From Erigeron canadensis (lineage: Eukaryota > Streptophyta > Magnoliopsida > Asterales > Asteraceae): DNA of 64,000 nucleotides. Where the stretch lies: NCBI RefSeq assembly GCF_010389155.1, contig NC_057761.1, positions 56,976,587 through 57,040,586 of the forward strand, read 5' to 3'. This document shows, in pieces, positions 46,611 through 59,040 of the stretch (position 1 is the first letter of the stretch; each line of letters opens with the position of its first letter). A program made the translations under genes and the position numbers. The notes beneath the pieces are model-generated. The model had not been told where the DNA came from. It did no database searches and was given only the letters and a program-made list of their open reading frames with translations.

Positions 46611-47841
46611 AATGAGGATTTTTATAGCACGAACTCGATTAATATAACGTACGTTATATATAAATGATGCCAGCAAAAACGCCCAAACGAAATAACGAGT
46701 ACCGGGCCAAACCTTAATATACACGTCAGCCAGCCCAGCCCAGCCTCTCCCTACCCTACGCTACCCAAACACCAGCAAAATTAGCTGCAGCCTGCAGCTT
46801 TTACTCGTAATCTCGTATATATTTATTTCCTAACATATAACGTAATTTGTTCCTTCTGACTAATATACATGTGTATGTATAAGATAGTGTCATGTCGGCG
46901 TGTTTGTTGACCGGTTGGCCTCGTGACACCGCTGATCGGAAAAATATAAAACTGACTTGGGTGCTCCACAACATTGCATTAGTTCCAGTAAGTTGTTCCA
47001 TTCTTCTTGTTCGACTCTCATTTATTCATTGATTAATTAATTGATTGATTCATTATTGTTTAGTTAGTGTAATTTAATTAGGTTTTGGCCTTACATATTT
47101 AATTAATAATATTTAGCTAATGTTCTAACCGTCCGTATTAAATCATTCTTTAATATATTTTGATGTAAGTGTTGGATTATATATTAACATATGGAATGAA
47201 ATGTGAGGGTAGGGTTAACGTGAGAAATGTGAGAAACATTATTTTTCCTTTCTCTTTTGGTGTAGTTTTTTAATTTCTTAAATTTTTAATTTTATTTTTT
47301 TTAACTTTTTTATTGTTTTTTAATAAAAATCCATTCCAAAAAAATATATATATTTTTTTAAAAAAAGATTAAAATTATATGGGTTATGTGTTGAAAATGG
47401 ATGGTGCCCTTGTCCATTTTAAAAGGGTTGTCACCGGACACATATGAAAATGGTATGGATTTTATGGACGACGATCTAAGAGATGGTGGCGGTTGGATAC
47501 GATATGGGCGTAGCCCTTAACTCTAAAGGCTTTAGAGATGTTTTTTTAGTGGTTCTCACCCTTGTTTTGGTTCTCATTTAATCACTTCACTGAAATGTGA
47601 TTATATATATATGCATGTAAACCAAACAATCGAAATCTCAAAAAAGCAATCCATAAAAAGAATGATATTCCCTGATAACTTGTTGCCCGACTACCTGTCA
47701 TTGTAATGTAATGACTTTCTGTGATTAATAAAATCTATTATGCTGCTAAAAATTTACGTTCAGCAGATTCTGTAAGTGTAGTCCAAGACTCCAAGCCTCA
47801 AAGCCAGATTAGCTCATTGCTCATCGTAGTCTGCTACGACA
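46611..47841. other. Upstream region of the B3 locus at 47.8 kb
   Basis: AT-rich spacer and presumed promoter/leader of the next B3 gene. A CAGCC-rich patch lies near 46720-46800. No coding sequence was supported; a 66-codon minus-strand ORF at 46801 has no domain signature. Confidence 0.35.
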
Positions 47842-49115
47842 ATGTCGTCAACCTGGAGACCCCTTAACTTCTATGTATTCATCACCTATGACAATATCAT
47901 CGAAAACAACCTTGTGAGTTCCCTTTCTTGTCTACATCATATTTTTTGCCACTTTATAATATATTTTTATATATTAAGCATCAAAATCTTTTTTATACGA
48001 TCAGAGAATTCCCATTGAGTTTACCGAAGAAAACCAGAAGCAGATCCTGTTGAACAACAAAGATGTCACACTGAATGTTTCAGATGGCAAGCCTTGGACT
48101 ATGGGTTGGATGACCTCCAGCAACGGCCACCTCTGGCTCCAGAACGGTTGGCCACAGTTTGTACAGCATTACAATATAAAGATTGGACACTTGTTGCTCT
48201 TCAATCATCAGAAAGCTTCCAATTTTCATGTTAGAATATTCAACCACAACAGTTGCGAGATAAATTATGTTCCATTGGCAAAACCCCCTAATCAGTAGGA
48301 GAAAGAAATCGATCCATGTGTGCTTCATGAGTCGGAAGGCGAGATTCTCACTACCCATCAAGATTACAATTTATGTTAATTAACCTCTTTGAGTTTTTGC
48401 ATCCATTCTAAAATATCTTTTTGGATCAGTGAAAACTGATTTAGCCTTGGAAAAGGAGAACAAACGCATGTCAAGAAATAGGCCACTTACTCGTTTAGCT
48501 TCAAAAAAGAGGAACAAACCGTCGTCAAGAAACCGGGCCCTTAATGTTTTAGCTTCGAAAACGGGGAACAAACGTACTTTTATAAATAGAGCAACTAAAT
48601 CCACTGTACCTGTATCTTTCAAAACGGAAAAGCCTTTTTGCTCAGGCTTAGTAGGGAGCAGCGGCATAAGCACAATTGTGAGTTTTAGCACAAACTTTTT
48701 GACATTGCGACTAGATTATTTTGATTTTTATGCATTTTTTAAGGATCTTTCTCTAATTTTAGCATGTCACAAGGGTTTTAGTACTTTTGTTAGTTTTCAT
48801 TTCAACTAATTTTTTTTTCCATTGTTGCAGTATCTACCCACGCAATTTTGTAGAAGATATTTGACTAGTGAAAACAAATGCGTGGACTGTGTTCTTCAGA
48901 TGCCAAAAGGGGGAAACTGGGGTCTGGTTCAGTGCAAGCGTTACGAGAAAAGTAGTAGACTGTCTGGTAAAAATTGGAGGAAGTTTTATGATGATAATCA
49001 TCTGGTTGAGGGTGATGTTTGTGTGTTTGAGCTGGTAAACAAGATTGAAAAAGTACTGAATGTCATCATCATTCGGGCAAACACTTCCACAAAGAAGTTT
49101 AATCATTCCGGCTAG
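47842..49115 (+). pseudogene. Two-B3 REM-like locus with in-frame stop after the first domain
   Basis: It is a paralogue of the gene at 43125 with the same exon plan: exon 1 47842-47913 (72 nt, MSSTWRPLNFYVFITYD), exon 2 from 48005 (IPIEFTEENQKQILL, LQNGWPQFVQHYNIKIGHLL), exon 3 about 48430-48677 and exon 4 48831-49115 (FCRRYLTSENKCVDCV, NWRKFYDDNHLVEGDVCVFE). In exon 2 a short insert relative to the paralogue brings a TAG at 48296 right after PLAKPPNQ. The donor used by the paralogue (TGTG|GT) is also lost (TGTTAATT). The second B3 domain and its linker remain open and well conserved. The locus may encode only a 121-residue single-B3 protein, or be a young pseudogene. Exon 3 encodes a Lys/Arg-rich linker made of three 18-residue repeats. 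Confidence 0.75.
48459..48605 (+). repeat. 54-bp coding minisatellite in the B3 linker exon
   Basis: Three consecutive diverged units start at 48459, 48513 and 48567, an exact 54-bp period. Each encodes an 18-residue basic unit (NKRMSRNRPLTRLASKK; NKPSSRNRALNVLASKT; NKRTFINRATKS). The exon of the intact paralogue at 44276 lacks them. Confidence 0.85.
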
Positions 49116-50930
49116 CTGAAATGAGTTCTAAAACACAATAATGATTGTCTTTGGTAGAAATGTTTTGTACTAATCAGCCTGGTCTCAAATTGACAATGTA
49201 TCAGTAAATTTTCAAATTGACTATGGTTTTGGTTTTTCTCTGAGTGCCTTGCTAATGTGTGTTGGGGTAATCGGCGTTTTGCTTGATCAAATACTTGTAA
49301 CTACATTTTAGACCCGTATAAAAAATACTGGTATATATAAGAATTAAACAAAACTTAAAATATGTTCAAGACAAAAGTCATGAAATAAGTTATATGAAAT
49401 AACATATGTTTTGGTTTGTAAAGTATCATTTAATATATAGTATTTAGATTAGTTAAGTCATATATCCCAACTTAATCAATACAAAAGTTATAAAAAAAAA
49501 CATACGAAAATTAACTTTATATAAATATTGATTCCAGTCTACATTTCTTTTCCAACTTTAGTTAAATACAAAATTTACAGTTTCTTGTACTCTAAAAGTG
49601 TAAACTATATACTTTGAAAAATACATATCAATTTATCAACAAATACCATCTAGACGTTTTGATTTTCTTAGAGTTGTCCCACTCAGAAACAGTCCACACA
49701 TGCATAACACGGAGTCGTAAATGATGGTTAACATGCGTTGGCTTAAGATTTTCAAGATGAACTAATGTGGTCATATTATTTGTTATTGAAGAAGAAGCCA
49801 TAACGAACCTATAATGGACAACAAACTAAATTAAAATAAATAATAATAACAATAACATAAGAATTTAATGTTAAAAAATAATAATAATGATTAATTATGT
49901 GCAAAGTACGTAAAAAGAAAACTCTTTTTGTAGTTGATTGTAGTTTCTTTTTTTTTGTCGTACATGAGTTATATTATAGATTAACAATAAAACCGAAAAG
50001 TGTAAATTAATTATTTTTAAAATTGGGTGAAATTGTAAATTGGTGATGAAAAACAAAAAAGTGTAAATTAATTATTTTTAAGTGTAAATTGGTGATGAAA
50101 ACCAAAAGGTATAATTAATTATTTTTACATTGGGTTAAAGTTTAAATTGGTGATGGAAAATCAAAAAGTGTAAGTTAATTATTTTTAAATTGGGTTAAAG
50201 TGTAAATTGGTGATGGAAAATCAAAAAGTATAATTTAATTATTATAGATTGGGGTTAAAGTATAAATTGATGATGAAAAACCAAAAAATGTAAATTAATT
50301 TAGATTAATATTAAAAAATTAGAAGATTAATAAGAAGGGAGGATTAGGCTAAAGGAGGGAGATTAAGGGTGCCAAGTGTACCCCCAACCCCTTTTTTAGT
50401 TATATTATAGATAACTAATGACGTCAAAAAAGTTAATTCTTTTGTCATGTCGTTGTACTTGATTTCGATTTTATTTTTTGAAATGATTTTGATGTCGATA
50501 ATATACATATAATGTTTTAGCTCATAAGTTCCAGTATTTCATAATATAGTTTTAGCATTTTATTTTTTAAAAGACAACAGAAATATATTATATATAAAGA
50601 ACCAACTAGCAAATTCCAATTTATAGCCCAGTAATATACATATAATGTTTCTAATTTTCAATTCGATCAAATATTTAACTCGTCGGTGGATATCTGTAAA
50701 TTGACGGAGCAAGAAAAACCCGCGGACATGGTTATCTATATCTATATTATATTATATACCACTTCAACTAAATTTGCGTGAATAGCGAAATACTAACAGC
50801 TATGTTTAAATTAATTAGGGCCAATAAAACTAGTCATAGCCTTAAATTTCTCAAAAACAACTAAATCAACATATCTTTAAATTAATTAGGGCCTATATAA
50901 CTATATTAAAAATTAAAAAAGAAAATTGAA
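49116..50930. repeat. Spacer with Helitron-like ends and a 60-65 bp tandem repeat
   Basis: From about 49985 to 50300, four to five diverged units of GTGTAAATTAATTATTTTTA plus AAATTGGTGATGGAAAATCA follow each other. On the minus strand Helitron-like 5' ends (A|TCTATAATATAACT) occur at 49980 and 50411, so the region probably contains one or two degraded Helitrons. No intact 3' CTAG|T end was found; the remnant TAGACCCGT at 49308 resembles the one at 56065. No gene was seen. Confidence 0.5.
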
Positions 50931-51662
50931 AAGAAATAAATCCCCTTTTGACAAATACGCCAAACCCAAATGAGTAATCAAACGACAGCCTCGTAATCCC
51001 AGGTTTCTCAAACGAGTGGCTTCTCCAATAACTTTCAACGATTCGTCGCTCACATTAACACATCCTTCCAAATCCAAGTGTTCAAGACTCTTAAAACACG
51101 ATTTCGTAAGGGAAGTAAGTCAAGTAACCACTACATCCCCAACGTTTAACCTCCTAAAATGCACTAGACGCAAACTGTTACAAGCATTTGCGACTGCGCA
51201 AAAACCATCATCATCAACAACAAAATCATAATCAAAGTCATTTGTATCGGAATCCGACTCAACAAAGTATGGCTTTAGGTTGAGAGTCAAGGACTTAAGT
51301 TTGGGACATGAAAGTGATAAAAGTATCAACTGGGTGTTTGACAAAGGTTTAAAACAAGTAAAGTATTCGATATTCCGGGATGCGGGTAAGATATCACATA
51401 ACATATCAACAAATGCACTGTCTATCCTCACCAGGCGAAAGCAGGCAACTTTCAAGAAACCTTTGGAGACTCGTGAGAATGATTTCAAGTCATCTTCGTT
51501 TGTGAGTTTGCTACAAATACAAGTCAGTTCATCATCTCCAAGCTGCTCCATCACCACCAGATCAGGGTTTCCGTACAAACACAATGCGGCTGCTGCTGTG
51601 GCATTGGAAATGAGACTAGACTGACTAACTTTTGGGTAAGGTTTGTTTTCCGATTTTTTCAC
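50931..51662 (-). pseudogene. F-box/LRR protein fragment with premature stop
   Basis: An ORF from 51662 to 51120 encodes 180 aa: an F-box-like segment (MEQLGDDELTCICSKLTNED, then LKSFSRVSKGFLKVACFRL) and leucine-rich repeats (LSCPKLKSLTLNLKPYF). An in-frame TGA at 51120-51122 ends it. Beyond the TGA the same frame goes on with LRR sequence (CFKSLEHLDLEGCVNVSDES, RNLGLRGCRLITHLGLAYLS) to about 50935, where similarity ends abruptly. F-box proteins are substrate receptors of SCF ubiquitin ligases. The stop plus the missing C-terminal LRRs argue for a pseudogene of a plant FBXL gene. Confidence 0.7.
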
Positions 51663-52746
51663 CTTGCCAATTTTATCTACTATCTTTATCCCATTTTTAT
51701 ATATTGGGCCAAACTTGTCTAATTTTAGTTGTGGGAAAAAAAATTAGTTTTTTATTTTTAAATTTTTAGAAATTGGAAGGAGTTTTTCATTTTTATAAAA
51801 GAAAAATTTTAAAAACCCAATTAAGACTGAAAAACGGAAGACAACTTAAGGTTTTCAAAATTTAGAAATGAAAAATGAAAAGTGTTTTCATAGATTATAT
51901 TTTTTTAAAAACTATGATTTGAACACATTTTTAATTAAGAAAACAAAAATGAAAAACAATGAGTATTTTCCCAAACTAAACGCATCTTTAGTTTTGACGA
52001 GTTCTGAGTCTTATCTTCCCTGAGGTGAGATACAAAGAACTTTACTCTACCTAAAAATAAAAAAAATTACTTCTAGCTTTGTTGAGCATGAAAAATTAAA
52101 AATTTGACTTTTATCTTTGCTGAGCATGGAAAATCAAACATATTTGGGTTAAATTGGATGGAGATTATTTTTTTCGTTAACAATGTATTTTGTTATTATT
52201 TTTATATTTTAGAAAAGACTTTTCATCATATCAGAAAGATTTTTTAATAAGTTAAAATTAATGGAATAATGAGAGTTTTTTTTAAAAAGAAGTGCTCACA
52301 TGATTCAAACGACCTTTGTGGAAAAACAAAAAAAAATACTGGGAAATGATTCTATAAAGTTATCTACTCAAGTTGAGAAAATCTTGACCCCTAAATGAAA
52401 ATCAAAGGTCAAAATTTAAAGATAAATTTTAAATCTTGACCCTAGATTTTTATCCAAAGATCAACATCTTTTCAACTTGAGTCAAGTTTAGATAACAACC
52501 CCACTTGTGAATTTGTGATCACATTTCACTACCAATTTCATCATATGAAATGTTTTTTTTTTTTTTTTCTGTCTTTTGCCCTTTCCATTGGTGAGATGTC
52601 AATCTAAGAAAATGTAACTAAATAGTACTCGTGTGTAAAGCTAAAGTTGCTGATAATAGATGACAATAGATTCTCTTCCTCTCCTATTTACTCATGTGTT
52701 GGAATGTAATTATTTTCCACATTTCCCTTTGCATATTTATCAACCT
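51663..52746. other. Intergenic AT-rich region
   Basis: Between the F-box pseudogene and the 3' end of the first carboxypeptidase gene. Long A/T-rich stretches only. A small inverted pair around 52370-52500 (ATCTTGACCCCTAAAT versus the TCTTGACCCTAGATTTT region) is noted but short. No gene was seen. Confidence 0.45.
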
Positions 52747-53076
52747 TTATTTTGTCGACACTAAAGAACTTGTAATGCTACCAATCATCTCCAATGCTAC
52801 ACATGGTTGATCTACTGGCACCTGAAAATTCCAAAGTTAAAAAATAAAAGAAATAATCATAAATACAAATGAGTAATGTGTAAGACTCCAAAATAAATTA
52901 TATTATATTATATAGTGTGAAACTTACAAAGTGACCAGCTTCAAGAATCCAATAGAAGTGCAAATTTCTGAAGGACTTGGTGAAAGCTTTTGTCTTTTTG
53001 CCTTTTCCACAATATAATGGAGTTCTATTAATGCTCAAGAATGTCTTTAGACCATCCCACCTATATGATCATGAAA

Positions 53077-53108
<32 letters not shown>

Positions 53109-56100
53109 CACGGGTAAATTATTAATTCCATATTTTTTTTTTTTAGAAAGATAAAAGATTGATGTTAAAAAAAAAATAGAAAGATAAAAGATTATATGTG
53201 CGTTTACTTGAGCTTTTCAACCCATGCTTGTGTTCCCTTCGTTGCACATATTACATCAAGCTACAAAAACATCACCAAGATTGAAACAGAAATTATTAGT
53301 ATCATTTAACAAATTTTAATGAAAATTGCATAGCTTCAAAGCGACAAAAGAAAGGAAAAAAGAAAATGAAAAATATCTTACTTGACCATTGTATATAGTC
53401 ACGTTGACTCCCTTGCTCAAAAGTTCATCAACCTATTTAACAAACAAATAACCAAACAATTAACCAAAACAATGTTAATCAAACTTTCCCATAATCATCT
53501 TTCTTCTTGATTTATAAAAATCTCGCCTCATTGATTCTTGGTCGCATGAAGTCACCTTTTAAGTAGCTAAAGACAAGATCCGATTGCCCGTCCCATCTGT
53601 CAAATAAAACATACTTAGATCCATATCTTGAGTATTTAGTTTAAAATTGAGAAAAATACCAAAGCTACTTACTCCACATTATTTGGAATAATCCCAAGTT
53701 TCTTTCTAATCACACCTTTCATCAAAAGATTAAGACCACGATTTCCACCTGGCGTTTTCTTTAAAGAATCAAGATATCTTGAGTACCTCTTCCTCGGGGT
53801 TCCTCTCATGACCTCGCTTGCTATCATCGACACCGGATCCATCCCCTCATCCAATAAGAAATTGTAGAAGTCCTACATTAAACCAAATATACAATCTTCA
53901 TTGTTGATCAAAGGGATTTAATATGCGAAGCAAAAGGTGGGTAGGTTTTAGTAGAGGTGACAAGATATGCAGGGAAGCTAACGCAAAACATGACCAATTT
54001 TATTTGGCTCATTAGAAATATAACACTACCAATATTGACCCATTTAGAAGTAAATGGGTCATAACTACCACCTCTAACTATTAGTTAGCTATTAAGTAAA
54101 ACGTACAACAGAGTTGCTATTGGCGCTAATCACTTCTTCAAGATCACTCCATGTTTCTGTGGCAGCTGCAAATTTCCCATGAGCTATTTGCTGCTTTATT
54201 TTCTCAACTAGACTGTTTCCAGACATAAGTTTGTCAGATAGAATAAAATCCAATCCAATTTAAAGCTATTCTCAAGTCTACATAGCCATAACACACATAA
54301 AAACACATCACTATTTAGACACCAACGGATAAAAACACCAACCCGTTTGCCTCAGCCAGGCCATTCTCATCTATCCTTGAAACATCCTTTAGAAGAGGAC
54401 CCCATGATATCTATTAATTTCAACGTATAAAGTTTTAGAAATTAATATCATACTTCATATGTTGTGAAGTTTCATATTTGCACAAAAATAGCATTTGTAA
54501 GCCTAAAGATAATATGTAATACCACAAAATCTTCAGGTGATATCCAACTATCTCCCAACACAATTCCTGAAAATAAAACATATAGACCAATCAAAAAGAG
54601 TCACTCCTCATATGCATCTATATGTACTTGATATGTCCAAAATCAACTGTCCTTAAACAATATTTTCACAATAAAGATTGTTTAGTCAGTTGATTTATGA
54701 ACCAAAACTTTACAAAAGAAGTCATATTTCTTATGAAATCATGAACAACAAATTTGGGTTAATACCTCCAAGAATAAGTTTTAACTTTTTATCTTCAATG
54801 GCTTTGAGAGCTGAGAGTCCAAGAGTGACTGCATACTTGCCACCATATGACTCTGCCACTATATAAAGAGGACTGTTTTGAAGGGTTTCATTTCCATTAA
54901 AGATTTCAATCAACAATGTTGTCAAATCAATTGCAGCCTCTTCATCAGTTTTCACCAATAGCTTTTCATCCTCGACATAACTGTATCCTGTTCCAACTGG
55001 ATTATCCTAATTTCCCACAGGCAATATTATCGAATAATTTAAACCACATTTTACACATAACTACTGTCATTGTACATAGTTTTATAAAAATGCATACCAC
55101 AAACAATAGATCTGCTTTTCTTAGCCATGTAGAGTTTCTGGGCTTCAAGAAAGAGTCCAATGGGCCCACCTCTTCAAAGTTTCCAGTCCCAACTCCTGAA
55201 GCACCCTGCGAATATATTAAAAACACACATACACAATGTATGATCACAAACACATTCTAACTATTGAATTTAAGGGAGTGTGTTTTAACATTGCACATAT
55301 TTTCAAAATTATAATGTGTGATAGGTATAATGAAAACCTTGTAAGGTATTGTATATTAATGACATATATGCGAGTATATACATACTAGTCATAATATCCG
55401 TACGATGTACGGTTTGACTATATATATTGTGAATAGGTATCCGCCTAATTATATAAAAATTGAAATTAAAAGATATTGAGAAAGAAACATGAATCTCTAG
55501 CTACATTAAACAAAGATAATGACTCTTAGTACATATGGTTTTTGACTATTTACGTAAACTTTAAGGTGCTACATAAACTAATTCTCAAATTTGTATTTGC
55601 TAAGTGTATTTGAATGAACGGGTAATGTAAAAATAGATAAAATGTTTTCAAATAGGCAGGCGGTACCACATGGTGACATGGGGGCTAAAGGGGTGAATGT
55701 ATCATCAAAATTTAGATTTTATCATATATTTTTAAAATATTTTTTATAAGTTTTTAACCTTTTGTCTTTTTTAGATTTATTTTTCATTAATTTTTTAATT
55801 TTGTCCTCTCTGAAAAAAAAATTCTGATACCGCCTTTGCAAATAGGCTTATATTTATTACTTATGTATAGTAAAAAATGGTTTGGTTAATTTTGATTGAT
55901 ATCGAAAAGATGTAAATCTAATAGCGTTTTATTTCTGTAAATTGATTATAAGAATTAACAAAGTATAAACAGAATGAAAAATTACGTAAATATTTAAGAA
56001 GAAAACTACATAAACATATGATGTCATTAAAAGTTATATCTTTTCTACTCTAATTACTAGATTTTAGACCCGTGTCCAACACTGGATACGAGGTTTACGA

Positions 56101-57909
56101 TGTTATCAATATTAAATGTTCATACATTTAAGTCATAAAAGCTTATAATGTTGAAGAAATACGGTTCTAAGTGTTATATTTTGCAAGTTGTAGTACAATA
56201 ATCATATGTTTGTCACTGTCATTATTAGCCTCGACATATTTATGAAATTGTTTGCCGTAGTCATTCCACAAGCCACATGCTATATATAATAATTTATCCA
56301 TTATAGAATATTTTGAAACCAGTTGTACTCATAATGTGATATTATTATGAAAGATAATTAAGAATAAAAGATATAAACATATTTGTGATTATGTGGTTGA
56401 CATTCAAGTATATGTATTTAATCATGTTGCGCGTCCATAACACGCATAGGTTTATTTTCAATCACTTATTTTATGATAATATGATAAAAATTAGGATTAT
56501 TTTTATATTATTTGATAACAATTAGGACTCTTGATTTGAGTGACAACCGTAACTTTAAATATTAATATGCAAAACTAATATATAAAAAAGGAGAAAATTA
56601 TGCACCTTTTTAATTAAGTGATATAATGAATCTTGAATGGAGTTTATATTGATTTGGATTTAGGATTTAAGTAACCCGCTGTTATAAATCGTGTTGGATA
56701 TGTATCTTGATGTCACATTGTATTTATATCAAATATTAAACTAAATATTAATATTTATAATTATAAAAATCTAATCTAATATTTGTTAATAAGTCATTAG
56801 GTTTTGAAATAATTTTTTGTAGAAAATATTTCATATGTTAAAAAAAAAATTTATTTAATTAAATGATTGTAAATTTTAAAAAATTATTTCAAGTTGATGG
56901 CTAAAAATAAATATAAATTAAGTATTCAAGGCTAAAAATGTAAATTATTGATGGAAAACAAAAAAGTGTAAATTAATGAGACTTTTTCTACAAATCAATA
57001 TAAATATTAATATTAATATAATAATATATTTGGATAATGATTATTAGGATTTTTTATTTGTAGTTTATCTAAATGATGACATTATCAAAAGTCAAATTGA
57101 TGAAATCGAGCAATATGATTGGTTAATAAGTCATTAGTTCAACTGTCTTATAGTATATATTAGGATTAGGATAAGATAATTGTAATGTTTAAGTTTGTAG
57201 TCTACATGAAACACACGAGTTTTGGTACCTAAATAATCATATTCTTGTAATAATTACATTTCATCATAATCAGAGTACTATAGATACAGTTATATAAGCA
57301 TACGCGGAACTCCCAGACTAGCCCGAGCTACGGGTCAAACCGTCAAAGTAATATTGGACACCGGTTAATGTAATTAATTTCAAACTTTTAATAGGTTTTT
57401 TTAACAATAAAACTTATAAAGACGTAGTTGTGCTAACTAAATAAAAAATTGAAACTAGCAAAATCCCGAAAACTAACTGCTAATAAATAAGAACAGATAT
57501 TACTAATATCAAAACACATTACCCAACAGTCAAACACACACTTAAAGAAAACACACACTTACAGGTCCACCTTGCAACCAAAGAATTACAGGCCATGGGT
57601 TGCTTGAATCTTGAGGTCTATAAGGACTTTTGTAGTACCACCAAAACATATGTGCTTCTGCATACGTTTTCATTAAAAAAAAAAAAAAAAAAGTCACACA
57701 ACTTTAAAAAAAAAATTGAAAATGGGATTTAGTAAAATTAAAAGAGGCTAATTATTATTGTAGTTATCTTAATTACTTGGTCTGACTTCAACATAACCCC
57801 ATGATTCTGAACCATCTGGAGTTCCTGAAGCCATGGCCAATCCTCCATTGAAAAGTGGAAGAAAGATGAACACAAAGAATAATATAGCGACATAACGTGA
57901 CTTTCCCAT
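52747..57909 (-). CDS. Serine carboxypeptidase-like 51 (SCPL51-type), copy A
   Basis: About a dozen exons on the minus strand. Exon 1 (57909 to about 57777) encodes a signal peptide (MGKSRYVAILFFVFIFLPLF) and GSESWGYVEVRP. Next is AHMFWWYYKSPYRPQ...WLQGGP (about 57655-57562), then GASGVGTGNFEEVGPLDSFL (55205-55099). The nucleophile exon (about 55007-54766) has NPVGTGYSYVED and VAESYGGKYAVTLGLSAL. Then come VLGDSWISPEDFV, LEEVISANSNSV, DFYNFLLDEGMDPVSM, WDGQSDLVFSYLKGDFMRPR, the Asp region TIYNGQLDVICATKGTQAWV, and the His region HFYWILEAGHFVPVDQP. Thus Ser-Asp-His of peptidase family S10 are all present. The order and sequence match Arabidopsis SCPL51 as remembered. SCPL proteins are secreted or vacuolar carboxypeptidases, some acting as acyltransferases; the substrate is not predictable here. 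The intron between the second and third coding exons is 2.3 kb because of Helitron insertion. It appears intact. Confidence 0.93.
55385..57165 (-). mobile_element. Helitron insertions in the SCPL51-like intron
   Basis: Two minus-strand 3' ends are visible: hairpin CCGTAC-ATC-GTACGG with ...ATTATGACTAG|T at 55412-55385, and GTGT-TGG-ACAC with GGGTCTAAAATCTAG|T ending at 56057. A matching 5' end, A|TCCTAATATATACTATAAG, lies at 57165, giving one element of about 1.1 kb (56057-57165). The 5' end of the other element was not resolved. The same intron in copy B is about 0.85 kb and lacks these sequences. Confidence 0.6.
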
Positions 57910-58259
57910 TCGATGAGAAAGGACGATGATAGAATATAATTAATTACTCCAAACCAATTAAGATATGCAAGTTTATTTATAAGGAAATGATAAATAATCA
58001 GAATAATATGTTTATTATAATGTGCTCATTAATCACGTTGTTTGTATAATAAAAGATGTACAAGTGCTAATAATAGTTTATTTACAGGGAAATGATAAAT
58101 ATTATAAAAGATTTACTTGGTAACTGGTAAGTCTAATAAAATGTTTATTTTAATGTGCTCCTTAATCACATTGTTTGTATAATAATCAAAATATCAAACA
58201 TCATTTTCCATGCATTATTGTGAATGTATCTTGAATGCACATGAATGCACATGGATGTT
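57910..58259 (-). promoter_or_regulatory. Upstream region of SCPL51-like copy A
   Basis: Presumed 5' UTR and promoter. Two related blocks (GGAAATGATAAATA and AAAATGTTTATTTTAATGTG types at about 57985-58025 and 58088-58160) show a short imperfect duplication. No certain TATA box was chosen. A hAT element begins at 58260. Confidence 0.4.
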
Positions 58260-59040
58260 CAGTGGCGAAGCCAGCAATTTGATACGGGAAGGGCCAAATA
58301 TTTTTTTTTTTATCTGTACAGTGGTCGAAAAATGGCTGCGAAATAACATCAATTTAGTTCATAAACAATAGCATGAAATTTTAAGAACACCCGTATAATA
58401 TATCGATGTACGGTTTTTGAGTTAAAAGATTTTGAATGAATTAGAGAAATAAAATGATTTATAGATGAGTGAGAAAAAATTGGTGGCTGAGATTTTAGGA
58501 CATGGGCGAAAAAAATGAATGGTTGAAATATAAGGTTATTATAGGTATTATTAGGTGGAGATGTTTAAATTAGTGAGTAAAGAATAGGGGTATTTTAGGT
58601 AGTTCAAATCATTTTTTTTTTAAAAAAAAGGCAAAATACTTTATAAGATAGTATTAGTTATTAGATATATAAATAATACACTTGTTTGATTGGAATAAAA
58701 ACCTACGAAGTAGTACAAAAAGAGAAAGAAATAGAATGAATAAATTAAAATACCTTTGTTAGATTGAAATAAGAAAAATAGAATGAAAACTATTAAACTT
58801 CCATAGTTGAGGCTCTGTTAGTCCAGGAAAGAATGGCGGATAAAAACATGTTTGTCATGTTGTGCAAAGTAAGAGACATTGGTGGGATGGGCCAATGTTA
58901 TTTTTCATTTTATTATGGTGGGATGGGTCAACTTCATTATAAACACAAAACTTTATTATTCCTCTACATATAATTACAGTATAAGTAGTCTGATGGAGTG
59001 GGCCTTGGCCCATCCTAATGTCAATGTGGCTCCGCCCCTG
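58260..59040. mobile_element. hAT-type non-autonomous element with perfect 8-bp target duplication
   Basis: The left end is CAGTGGCGAAGCCAGCA and the right end is TGTGGCTCCGCCCCTG, an imperfect TIR of the CAG-GGCGGAGCCA type common in plant hAT MITEs. TGGATGTT precedes the element (58252-58259) and follows it (59041-59048). Inside, 58360-58665 is similar to the Helitron at 17673-18132, so one element is nested in or captured by the other. There is no transposase ORF. Confidence 0.85.

Noticed and set aside
51016..51624. Plus-strand ORFs over the F-box region
   Set aside because: The minus strand reads as F-box and LRR sequence; the plus-strand frames have no domain.
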